This document shows, in pieces, positions 14,112 through 19,503 of a stretch of 35,139 bases of DNA. The DNA comes from a virus: the IMG/VR virus record IMGVR_UViG_3300005288_000101, positions 1-35,139 of that record; one strand, given 5' to 3'. The stretch's first letter is position 1, and the number at the start of each line of letters is the position of its first letter. Below the pieces are notes generated by a model. It made no database searches. It worked only from the letters and a program-made list of their open reading frames with translations, and was not told the DNA's origin. The position numbers and the translations under genes were made by a program.

Positions 14112-14251
14112 TTGCCTGCCTCCTGCGCGGATCGGACCTGGTGGACGACGGCGTGCGCTACCTGCACCATTGCCCAGTCGCCGTGATTTGATACGGCGGG
14201 CTGGTATGCGGCGGTGTACGCGGCATCAGCGGCTTCGAGGTCGGTGGTCAT
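14108..14251 (-). CDS. Hypothetical 47-aa protein
   Basis: The product is an alanine-rich, likely helical protein (MTTDLEAADAAYTAAYQPAV, VAHAVVHQVRSAQ). It starts at ATG 14251 after GAGGCC and overlaps both neighbours. No family recognised. Confidence 0.65.
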   Translation of the reverse strand: MTTDLEAADAAYTAAYQPAVSNHGDWAMVQVAHAVVHQVRSAQEAGK

Positions 14252-14466
14252 TTGCTGGCCTCTTTCTCGTCTTCATAGCGGCGGCGTAATTCGGCGCCGA
14301 TCATGATGGGCATGGGGTCGTTCAGCATGATGTCCTGCACGTAGAAGCCCTGCTGGCCAAGTTCTTCCTTGAAGTCCCTGACCTGCTTCCAAGGGAGTTT
14401 GGATACGTCAAAGAACTGCTCCATGGGTCCGCTCAATTGCGGGATGGCTCGGATGATCTGACTCAT
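14248..14466 (-). CDS. Hypothetical protein, 72 aa
   Basis: Mixed alpha/beta protein (MSQIIRAIPQLSGPMEQF, LPWKQVRDFKEELGQQGFYV) with a central DPMPIMIG and a charged C-terminal helix (ELRRRYEDEKEASK). It overlaps neighbours at both ends (ATGA). Not recognised. Confidence 0.7.
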   Translation of the reverse strand: MSQIIRAIPQLSGPMEQFFDVSKLPWKQVRDFKEELGQQGFYVQDIMLNDPMPIMIGAELRRRYEDEKEASK

Positions 14467-14951
14467 TTCCCTGCCTCCGTTGCGGTGAGTGCGGCGCGGA
14501 TGCCTCTTGCAACCATCCGAAGTCCGGCCTGCAAATCCTCGCCAACGACAATCTCCGCGAGTTCTTCGGTGGCCACGACTTGCGCTTCTACCCGCCCCAA
14601 CTTGGCGGCCTGTTCCCGCACAAGGGCGAGGAGGTCAACGGCAGCGGTGAACACTGAATCTGGGTGGACCCCGCGACGCTCCTCAACAGTTGAGGCATAC
14701 GGCCGGATGATGGCTTCAATCGCGGCAAGGTCCAATTCCCCGTCCCCGCCGGCCATGCTGATCAGGTGCTCGCTGTAATCGCTCACTGTGGTTCCTTTCT
14801 GGGTGGTGGGTTGCCCGGTGGCTGGCGGCTGTCGCTCCATGTCCAGCCATGCCGCGCATTCAACGCAGTCCGGGTTGCACGCGAATCCATGCTTGTGTGG
14901 TTCCGGGTAGCTGCATTCCCGGTCGCCGCAGCCCTCGGAATAGGCGCTCAT
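14463..14951 (-). CDS. Cys-rich N-terminus joined to a helical domain; possible nested start
   Basis: The frame from ATG 14951 gives 162 residues. Residues 1-35 carry a Cys pattern (C9, C13, C25, C29, C32) that can bind zinc. A Pro/Gln/Thr linker follows, then a helical domain (SVFTAAVDLLALVREQAAKL). Inside the frame a GTG at 14786 follows an AAAGGA site with good spacing, so the helical domain (107 residues, VSDYSEHLISMAGGD) may also be made alone. This may be a fusion of two genes or one gene with two products. No family recognised. Confidence 0.65.
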   Translation of the reverse strand: MSAYSEGCGDRECSYPEPHKHGFACNPDCVECAAWLDMERQPPATGQPTTQKGTTVSDYSEHLISMAGGDGELDLAAIEAIIRPYASTVEERRGVHPDSVFTAAVDLLALVREQAAKLGRVEAQVVATEELAEIVVGEDLQAGLRMVARGIRAALTATEAGK

Positions 14952-15127
14952 GCGACGTACCTCGGCGCGAGTACGTAGTCGCAGCGGTATCCGGTGCGTT
15001 CCTGGTTGGTGAGCGCGGACCATCCGGCGGGCGTGAATCCCCACGCCGACATGACCTTGACCTCGTGGATGTCCGGTCGGGGCGCGGGGGTTGGGCGGGT
15101 GCGGCGGAAGATGCGGGGGAGGATCAT
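14948..15127 (-). CDS. Hypothetical 59-aa protein
   Basis: Start ATG 15127 (MILPRIFRRTRPTPAPRPD) overlaps the upstream stop as ATGA. The first 20 residues are basic and Pro-rich, then HEVKVMSAWGFTPAGW and an end rich in Tyr and Arg. The longer frame from 15331 is rejected. Not recognised. Confidence 0.65.
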   Translation of the reverse strand: MILPRIFRRTRPTPAPRPDIHEVKVMSAWGFTPAGWSALTNQERTGYRCDYVLAPRYVA

Positions 15128-15315
15128 GGCTGCTCCTTGGCGGGGAAGTGGACCGGCTTCGGGGTGTTGGCGTAACCCCCGCCGGACTTGCGGCTGTAGG
15201 TAGCGCCACAGTTGCAGAGGTTCCAGTCGCACGACTGTCCGCCACAGTGCGGCTTGGCAGTGAGTGCGCCGCCGGGACGTTCGCACGACGGGCATGTGGG
15301 CTTCAAGTTGCTCAT
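15124..15315 (-). CDS. Small zinc-ribbon protein, 63 aa
   Basis: Eight conserved-type ligands are visible: CPSC (8-11), C24, C29, C34, C36 and His23, in a GG/Ser-rich context. The spacing fits a small zinc-binding fold. The C-terminus (NTPKPVHFPAKEQP) is extended. Start ATG 15315 and the stop are in ATGA overlaps. Function unknown. Confidence 0.7.
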   Translation of the reverse strand: MSNLKPTCPSCERPGGALTAKPHCGGQSCDWNLCNCGATYSRKSGGGYANTPKPVHFPAKEQP

Positions 15316-15482
15316 GTCGTCCTTCTTTCATTCGCGTTGATGAGTTGCGTTGCTTGGTCGGCGATGGTCTGGAGGTCGGGGATCAGCGGGCTGTCCGGGT
15401 CTTCGGCGATGCGGGCGAGCATGACTTCGCGGCAACGGATAGCGGCCCGGATGATGCACTCGGCCGAGTTGAGGTCAATCAC
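15312..15482 (-). CDS. Hypothetical helical protein, 56 aa
   Basis: I start it at GTG 15482, eight bases inside the upstream gene (VIDLNSAECIIRAAIR), with GCAGG upstream; a longer frame to 15554 would overlap that gene by 80 bases. The product is helical (IIRAAIRCREVMLARIAED, IPDLQTIADQATQLINANER). Not recognised. The start is uncertain. Confidence 0.6.
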   Translation of the reverse strand: MIDLNSAECIIRAAIRCREVMLARIAEDPDSPLIPDLQTIADQATQLINANERRTT

Positions 15483-15669
15483 GTCCGTACCTGCTTTCAA
15501 GGTGGGCTTCTTCGCGTTGGGCTTCGGCGTAGTCCTCGGCTTCAGCTTCGGCACGGTCAGCGAGACAGGTTTCGCACTCGTCGCAGTCGCCGTCCTCGCA
15601 CTCGTCGTCCTCGGGTGGGAGCATCGCCTCGTACTGGCGCTGGGCTGAGAGGAAGCCGGGGAGGTTCAT
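15475..15669 (-). CDS. Acidic Cys-rich protein, 64 aa
   Basis: The middle is extremely acidic and holds a Cys cluster (DDECEDGDCDECETC), then a charged helix (DRAEAEAEDYAEAQREE). It could bind metal or mimic DNA charge; neither is shown. It is coupled to neighbours by overlaps. Confidence 0.65.
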   Translation of the reverse strand: MNLPGFLSAQRQYEAMLPPEDDECEDGDCDECETCLADRAEAEAEDYAEAQREEAHLESRYGRD

Positions 15670-15920
15670 GCGCTCGCCTCATCTTCAAGGCTCGGGTTGC
15701 ACTCTTGGCACACGCTCTCGTGAGACTCCCAGCCCTCGGGGTCGAAGTAGTGGCGGTCGGAGTCGTGCGCGCCGAATAGGTGGCAGGGGTTCGTGGTGAG
15801 GTAGTTATCCTTCGGGCAGCACGACGTCATGCCTAGCGGGGCGGATCGACCTCTCGGCCAAAGCAATTCGCCATGGTCGGGGCACTCGACGGGCGTCCAG
15901 CACTTCTCGGTGCAACTCAT
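15666..15920 (-). CDS. Cys/His-rich protein, 84 aa
   Basis: The protein has many Cys and His ligands: CTEKCW, C13-x2-H, SCCPKDN, CHLFGAHDSDRHYFD and a final CQEC (73-76), so one or two zinc sites are likely. The N-terminal EKCWTPVECPDHG pattern is seen in short actinophage proteins of unknown role. Both ends are in ATGA overlaps. Confidence 0.7.
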   Translation of the reverse strand: MSCTEKCWTPVECPDHGELLWPRGRSAPLGMTSCCPKDNYLTTNPCHLFGAHDSDRHYFDPEGWESHESVCQECNPSLEDEASA

Positions 15921-16183
15921 GCGCTGATCCTTTCTGCGTAGTATTCGCGGCGTATCATGGCGGCTTCACGTTCCCGGCGGCGTGCCAGGAAGCTACGGAG
16001 GCCCGCGATGGTGTGCTCAACTGACGGGCGGTATTCCTCGGGTGCGCTGCTGTTGTAGCAGCGGTCGCACTGATCACCACGGCGCCGATTGACCGTGCCC
16101 GGGTAATCCTTGATCAGGGCGCGCGGTGGACGGGTAGAGCGCTGACACGACGAACACGGGCGGATCTTCGGGCGGTCGGTCAT
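15917..16183 (-). CDS. Basic zinc-finger-like protein, 88 aa
   Basis: Start ATG 16183 (MTDRPKIRPCSSCQR) follows a GAGGAG site; the longer frame is rejected. Cys pairs CSSC (10-13) and CDRC (39-42) frame a basic stretch (RPPRALIKDY, NRRRGDQ), so a zinc-stabilised nucleic-acid-binding fold is likely. A long Arg-rich helix closes the protein (FLARRREREAAMIRREYY). Not recognised further. Confidence 0.7.
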   Translation of the reverse strand: MTDRPKIRPCSSCQRSTRPPRALIKDYPGTVNRRRGDQCDRCYNSSAPEEYRPSVEHTIAGLRSFLARRREREAAMIRREYYAERISA

Positions 16184-16185
16184 GA

Positions 16186-16470
16186 CTACTCCTCGTCGTA
16201 GTGGGGGAGATTGGCAAGGCGTTCGACAATTGCCACGCGCTCGTACGCCTCGAATTTGGAGTGGGGCCAGTTTCCACACGCGTATCGCATGCCATGGAAT
16301 GCCCGCTCGTAGTCATGCTCGGACCGCCAGAACTCCGCGGCCAGCTCGGCATCCGTGAAGCGCTTGTCCGTGGCGACGATGGCGTAAGGCGTGAACGAAC
16401 CGCCGACGCGATACACGGGCGGCTCAGGTTCGGCGTGCTTCTCGAAGACCGTTAGGGTGAGCGGCTTCAC
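16186..16470 (-). CDS. Hypothetical protein, 94 aa
   Basis: Alpha/beta protein (MKPLTLTVFEKHAEPEPP, FTPYAIVATDKRF, then a helix ELAAEFWRSEHDYER). It ends in TAG two bases before the next ATG, one of few junctions in the cluster without an overlap. Function unknown. Confidence 0.7.
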   Translation of the reverse strand: MKPLTLTVFEKHAEPEPPVYRVGGSFTPYAIVATDKRFTDAELAAEFWRSEHDYERAFHGMRYACGNWPHSKFEAYERVAIVERLANLPHYDEE

Positions 16471-16760
16471 TTTGCGGCCTCCTTAGCTGCGATTCGGCGG
16501 GCACGTTGGGCGTAAGTTGCGTTGGTGTGTGCGCGGCGGCACTTGTCGCACCGGCATGAATGGTTGAGGTAGAAGGACGGCTTGCCGTGGCGCGGGTCGT
16601 CCGGCTTGATCTGCTCGGCTCGCTCCTTGCGCCTCCGTAGGCAGTACGCCGTCCAGACCTTGCGGCAGGCGAGGCACTTGCACTTGTGGTTGCTGGTGCC
16701 GCCCGTCGTGCCATGCCAAGACTCGGGGCCGATGAACTCTTCGGCGATAATCACGACCAT
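16467..16760 (-). CDS. Cys/His unit protein related to 8268-8615
   Basis: I use the ATG at 16760 (MVVIIAEEFIGPESW), which follows GGGGGGA; a TTG five codons upstream is the alternative. Two Cys/His units are visible: KCKCLACRKVW and HSCRCDKCRRAH, each followed by a basic helix (RRRKERAEQ, YAQRARRIAAKEAAK). The second unit, with HGKPSFYLNH before it, resembles the repeat in the 115-residue protein at 8268-8615. DNA or RNA binding is likely; HNH activity is not supported because the catalytic His pattern is absent. Confidence 0.7.
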   Translation of the reverse strand: MVVIIAEEFIGPESWHGTTGGTSNHKCKCLACRKVWTAYCLRRRKERAEQIKPDDPRHGKPSFYLNHSCRCDKCRRAHTNATYAQRARRIAAKEAAK

Positions 16761-16903
16761 TCCCCCCGGTTCCAAGCGTCGGCGGCTTCGGTGGCTAGGG
16801 CTTCGTCGTCCAAGGCTTCGAGGGCGGCAAGGTTGTCGTTACGGATGGCCCAGAAGATGCCGACGAAAGCGAACGCGGCGAGGGCTACTACTACGGCGGT
16901 CAT
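16751..16903 (-). CDS. Small single-pass membrane protein, 50 aa
   Basis: Residues 2-20 form one hydrophobic helix (MTAVVVALAAFAFVGIFWAI), followed by an acidic cytoplasmic-type tail (LEALDDEALATEAAD). The stop overlaps the next gene by 10 bases; the start is in an ATGA overlap. Function unknown. Confidence 0.7.
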   Translation of the reverse strand: MTAVVVALAAFAFVGIFWAIRNDNLAALEALDDEALATEAADAWNRGEWS

Positions 16904-17007
16904 GCGCAGCTCACCGCGAACTCTTTAGCCGTGGCGTGAACGGTTACGGGGTGGTGAACCTGGATGTTGCCGGTCCACTCAATGCGGGTTTCCTCGGTGG
17001 CGTTCAT
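16900..17007 (-). CDS. Hypothetical 35-aa protein
   Basis: A 35-codon gene with ATGA overlaps at both ends. The sequence (MNATEETRIEWTGNIQVHH at the start) is beta-prone. No clear ribosome site is visible, so it may rely on coupling to the upstream gene. Confidence 0.55.
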   Translation of the reverse strand: MNATEETRIEWTGNIQVHHPVTVHATAKEFAVSCA

Positions 17008-17252
17008 GCGGACTCACCAACCCAGCGGGCGTAGATGTCGCACTTGTTCTTGTCGTGGCCGATGGTGCTGGACTTGGCCTCGATGCCCGGGCGCTTCTTC
17101 CACCACGCCGTAGCGTTCGGGTACGTGTCTTCCTTGATGAGCGCCCACTGTCCGGGGCGGGCCTTGAGTGCGTCGATGATCGCCGCATTCTCGGCTCCGG
17201 GGCCACGCTTAGAGGCGGCGGATACGGGCGGGTTCTTGAATTCGATGGTCAT
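17004..17252 (-). CDS. Hypothetical protein, 82 aa
   Basis: Soluble basic protein: MTIEFKNPPVSAASKRG, helix IIDALKARPGQWALI, then TAWWKKRPGIEAKSS and an end IYARWVGESA. The ALKARPGQWALIKE...AxxxxxRPGIE pattern occurs in short actinophage proteins and may be a small fold that reads DNA or a host protein; function not known. Coupled on both sides. Confidence 0.7.
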   Translation of the reverse strand: MTIEFKNPPVSAASKRGPGAENAAIIDALKARPGQWALIKEDTYPNATAWWKKRPGIEAKSSTIGHDKNKCDIYARWVGESA

Positions 17253-17473
17253 GCTGCGTTCCTTTGCTCAATGTTGCGGATTGCCTTGTCGGCGGTGGGG
17301 TCGGAGTGACCGAGGATGCGGGACAACCCGAGCGGGTCGAGCTGCATGATGTGTAGGTAATTGCGATCGAAGAAGGACTTTGACTTATCGGGGAATAGGT
17401 TGAGCAGGTGAGCGACGGCGGACTTCTTGTCCATTCCGGCGAGCGCTTCCTGCAAAAGGGCATAGAGCAGCAC
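17249..17473 (-). CDS. Hypothetical helical protein, 74 aa, first of the small-gene cluster
   Basis: It starts at GTG 17473 with GGAGG six bases upstream. The protein is helical (LLYALLQEALAGMDKK, AVAHLLNLFPDKSKSFF) and ends DKAIRNIEQRN. It is the first gene of the 22-gene cluster after an 88-base GC-rich gap in which I see only short GC hairpins. Not recognised. Confidence 0.7.
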   Translation of the reverse strand: MLLYALLQEALAGMDKKSAVAHLLNLFPDKSKSFFDRNYLHIMQLDPLGLSRILGHSDPTADKAIRNIEQRNAA

Positions 17474-17561
17474 GGGAAACCTCCGACTAAAAAGCCAGTA
17501 GGGGATGGGTGGGGGTTGTGCCCGAGTCGGGCGGGGGCCGGCGCTTGGCGCTGCGGCGGGT

Positions 17562-17747
17562 CTAGCGTTTCGGTGCTTCGGTCGGAAGGGCTGCGAGCCA
17601 TTCCTGCAGCTCGGTAGCCAGGATGACCGGCTTCGAGTTGGCGTATCGGGCAGTCATGTCGCTGTTGCGGAGTGCCCGGCGGATGGTGTCCGTGCTGTAG
17701 CCGGTAGCTTCAGCGGCGCCTTCGATGGAGTAGCTGATGGCGCTCAT
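17562..17747 (-). CDS. Excisionase-like helix-turn-helix protein
   Basis: This 61-residue protein has a MerR/Xis-type winged helix: YSIEGAAEATGYSTDTIRRALRNSDM (in two parts, 6-31), then PVILATELQEWLAAL. Such proteins in phage early operons bend DNA at att or act as regulators. Its place one gene from the switch fits a recombination directionality factor that helps the integrase excise the prophage; a pure regulator is the alternative. ATG 17747 is in an ATGA overlap with the Cro-like gene. Confidence 0.75.
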   Translation of the reverse strand: MSAISYSIEGAAEATGYSTDTIRRALRNSDMTARYANSKPVILATELQEWLAALPTEAPKR

Positions 17748-17959
17748 GCTGCTTCCACCGTTACTAGATCCTCGAAGCGGACGGGGAGGTTGGTAAGGAA
17801 TGCTGCGATGAATTCGGGGCCGGGGCGGTTCTCGCCGTGTCGGACCCGAGAGAGGGTGCCTTCGCTGATCCCGGCCTGCTTGGCGAGTGCGCCCCAAGGC
17901 TGTTCGGCGCGGAGACGTTCTAGCGTCTCCAGGTTGATGCAGAGTGTTGGCTTTGACAT
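17744..17959 (-). CDS. Cro-like XRE-family regulator
   Basis: This protein of 71 residues has a helix-turn-helix at about 22-42 (WGALAKQAGISEGTLSRVRHG), the XRE fold of Cro and cI proteins, and a short C-terminal helix. It is the first gene of the leftward early transcript and faces the repressor across an operator-rich gap, so it is the likely lytic-side regulator. Start ATG 17959; the ribosome site is weak. Longer frames are rejected. Confidence 0.8.
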   Translation of the reverse strand: MSKPTLCINLETLERLRAEQPWGALAKQAGISEGTLSRVRHGENRPGPEFIAAFLTNLPVRFEDLVTVEAA

Positions 17960-18034
17960 TGGACTGAGACTCGTTCCATCTAGATTGGTCTGCTGCAAGT
18001 TGTTCTTTCGCAATCCCAAGTTGCTTATGGGAAG

Positions 18035-18063
18035 ACAGTATTCCACTACTTGGATTTGCGCAA
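18035..18063 (-). promoter_or_regulatory. Candidate early lytic promoter
   Basis: On the minus strand TTGCGC (18058-18063) and TACTGT (18035-18040) are 17 bases apart. Transcription would start near 18028 and read the Cro-like gene and the early region. The -35 hexamer overlaps a TTGCGCAA palindrome, so repressor binding would block it. Confidence 0.5.
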
Positions 18064-18111
18064 CTCCAACTTGCGTCGCAACTTAACAAGGTGGTGTTGC
18101 GTGCACGCAAC
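18056..18111. promoter_or_regulatory. Cluster of TTGCG/CGCAA operator-like palindromes
   Basis: Three inverted TTGCG/CGCAA elements stand in a row: TTGCGCAA (18056-18063), TTGCGTCGCAA (18071-18081) and the 16-base perfect palindrome GTTGCGTGCACGCAAC (18096-18111). The last has the same half-sites and four-base spacer as the element in the repressor promoter (18233-18246). They are the likely sites for the repressor or Cro-like protein. Confidence 0.6.
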
Positions 18112-18225
18112 TTCGTCTAGATGTCGCGATTTTTGGGAGCAAGTAGGGGATCTGATTACTACTTGGGATGTCGTCCGCCCGGGCGTGTCGCGTCCGATCT
18201 TGACTATCACTTGCGGCTATCTGCA

Positions 18226-18254
18226 TTGACGGTTGCGCGTACGCAAGGTAAATT
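18226..18254 (+). promoter_or_regulatory. Repressor promoter with operator in the spacer
   Basis: TTGACG (18226-18231) and TAAATT (18249-18254) are exactly 17 bases apart. The spacer contains TTGCG-CGTA-CGCAA (18233-18246), the same inverted element as at 18097-18110. The -10 ends six bases before the repressor ATG (18261), so transcription should begin at or next to the A of the ATG, with no room for a ribosome site. Confidence 0.7.
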
Positions 18255-18260
18255 CTCCCT

Positions 18261-18605
18261 ATGTCAAACTCACAGATAACCAGCCCCCACACCCGCTGGT
18301 ACGACTACATACTCAAGGTTTCAAAGGGCCTCACCGCCAAGGAAACAGCAGACCGCGCCGGCTTCGATCAGTCCGCAATGACGCGCTGGAAGAACGGCGC
18401 CAACGCCGATCCGAAGTTCGTTGTCCAGTTCGCCAGGGCCTTCAACCAGAACGTACTCAAGGCCCTTGCCGAGGCCGAGCTAATCACCGACGACGAAGCA
18501 GGCCTTCACGAGGTCAAAATTGGCGTTACTGAGATGAGCACTCACCAGCTCCTTGAAGAGCTGGCTAGGAGGATCGACAATGGAGCCCCACTGCCCGAGC
18601 CGTAA
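18261..18605 (+). CDS. Immunity repressor (helix-turn-helix)
   Basis: The 114-residue protein has a helix-turn-helix at about 24-46 (LTAKETADRAGFDQSAMTRW), preceded by a helical segment (WYDYILKVSKG) and followed by FVVQFARAFNQNVLKALAEA. The C-terminal 40 residues are acidic and helical and probably dimerise the protein. There is no LexA-like self-cleavage domain, so induction probably does not go through RecA-stimulated cleavage. It is transcribed away from the Cro-like gene and its promoter holds an operator, which suggests self-control. The likely role is to keep the lysogen silent and give immunity. Confidence 0.8.
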   Translation: MSNSQITSPHTRWYDYILKVSKGLTAKETADRAGFDQSAMTRWKNGANADPKFVVQFARAFNQNVLKALAEAELITDDEAGLHEVKIGVTEMSTHQLLEELARRIDNGAPLPEP

Positions 18606-18627
18606 CAGCCCCACCAACGCAAAAAGA

Positions 18628-18657
18628 AAGGCCCCCACCTAAATAGGTGGGGGCCTT
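18628..18657 (+). terminator. Terminator after the repressor
   Basis: AAGGCCCCCACCTA (18628-18641) pairs with its complement at 18644-18657 and is followed by CTTGGTTTTG. The core stem AAGGCCCCCACC is also used in the terminator at 29911-29945. Confidence 0.85.
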
Positions 18658-18691
18658 CTTGGTTTTGCCGTCGCACAATCACGGCTTGCGC

Positions 18692-18700
18692 TGGTACAAT
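18692..18700 (+). promoter_or_regulatory. Extended -10 promoter of the plus-strand HNH gene
   Basis: TGGTACAAT (18692-18700) is an extended -10 (TGN plus TACAAT). No good -35 is visible at 17 bases upstream, as is usual for extended -10 promoters. It would start RNA near 18707, eight bases before the leader hairpin. Confidence 0.45.
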
Positions 18701-18714
18701 TATAGGACTAGAAA

Positions 18715-18744
18715 CCCCCGCGAGTCTTTGGCGGACTCCGGGGG
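18715..18744 (+). repeat. Leader hairpin of the plus-strand HNH gene
   Basis: CCCCCG (18715-18720) pairs with CGGGGG (18739-18744), and GAGTC (18722-18726) with GACTC (18734-18738), with one bulged base and a seven-base loop. It is in the untranslated leader, 15 bases before the AAGGGAG ribosome site (18759-18765). It may control translation or RNA life. Confidence 0.55.
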
Positions 18745-18772
18745 CGTGACCGACACATAAGGGAGTGCCGAT

Positions 18773-19465
18773 ATGACCGATTCTACATGCATCACCGATG
18801 GCTGCGAGCGAAAGATCTACTTCCGCGGCAAGTGCCATGGGCACTATGTCCGCGTCGGGCCGCAGCGCCGAGGCACGTGCAAGATAGAAGGATGCGACCT
18901 TACTGCTACCGCAAAGAGCCTTTGCGACAGGCACTACACCCGCCTCAGGCGACACGGCGACCCGAGCGTTACGCTGCGCACGCCACGCGACGCTGACCTT
19001 GCCGAGCGCTTGGAGTTTACGGGGTGGACAGAGGTGTCACGCCGGTCGGAACTGGGGCCCTGCTGGGAATGGAACGGCGGGCGCTACCCGTCCGGCTACG
19101 GGCAGGTTAGCGTGGGGGAAAATAAGCAGAACCATGCTAGTCGGATTGCGTACATAGCATGGGTTGGACCGCTTGGGGATGGGCAGTTTGCCTGCCACCG
19201 CTGCGACAATCCGCCATGCATAAACCCCGCCCACCTTTTCGCGGGCACACCTAAAGATAACTCCGGAGACTGCGCAACGAAGGATCGCACCGCTCACGGG
19301 GAACGGCAGGGTCGCCACAAGTTGACCGAGGGCGACGTCCGCGCCATCCGCGCCGATTATGCGACGGGGGATTTCTCCCTGCGACAACTAGCGGTCGCAT
19401 ACGGTGTATCTCCATCTAACATGAGCTTTGTTATCCGCAGGAAGACGTGGGCGCGCGTCGCCTAG
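18773..19465 (+). CDS. HNH homing endonuclease with zinc fingers and C-terminal HTH
   Basis: This protein of 230 residues has two N-terminal Cys/His fingers (C6, C11, C21, H24 and C36, C41, C51, H54), each ending in HY-R-R-like text, then CWEWNG (97-102), the HNH core CHRCDNPPCINPAHLF (141-156) and DNSGDC. The C-terminal part (181-225) has a helix-turn-helix (LRQLAVAYGVSPSNMSFVIRR), the DNA-recognition tail of many homing enzymes. It has its own extended -10 promoter, leader hairpin and a downstream hairpin, lying between repressor and integrase. It looks like an inserted, self-standing mobile gene that may be expressed in the lysogen. Confidence 0.88.
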   Translation: MTDSTCITDGCERKIYFRGKCHGHYVRVGPQRRGTCKIEGCDLTATAKSLCDRHYTRLRRHGDPSVTLRTPRDADLAERLEFTGWTEVSRRSELGPCWEWNGGRYPSGYGQVSVGENKQNHASRIAYIAWVGPLGDGQFACHRCDNPPCINPAHLFAGTPKDNSGDCATKDRTAHGERQGRHKLTEGDVRAIRADYATGDFSLRQLAVAYGVSPSNMSFVIRRKTWARVA

Positions 19466-19467
19466 GC

Positions 19468-19495
19468 CTGATGGCCCTAAGTTAAGGGCCATCAG
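19468..19495. terminator. Hairpin between convergent HNH and integrase genes
   Basis: CTGATGGCCCT (19468-19478) pairs perfectly with its complement at 19485-19495 across a six-base loop. It lies between the ends of two converging genes. There is no clear T-run, so as a terminator it would be weak. Confidence 0.55.
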
Positions 19496-19503
19496 GGGTG
19501 CGG

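Noticed and set aside
16467-16760. A further HNH endonuclease
   Set aside because: Cys pairs are present, but the His-Asn-His core motif is missing; the repeats fit a zinc-finger unit better.
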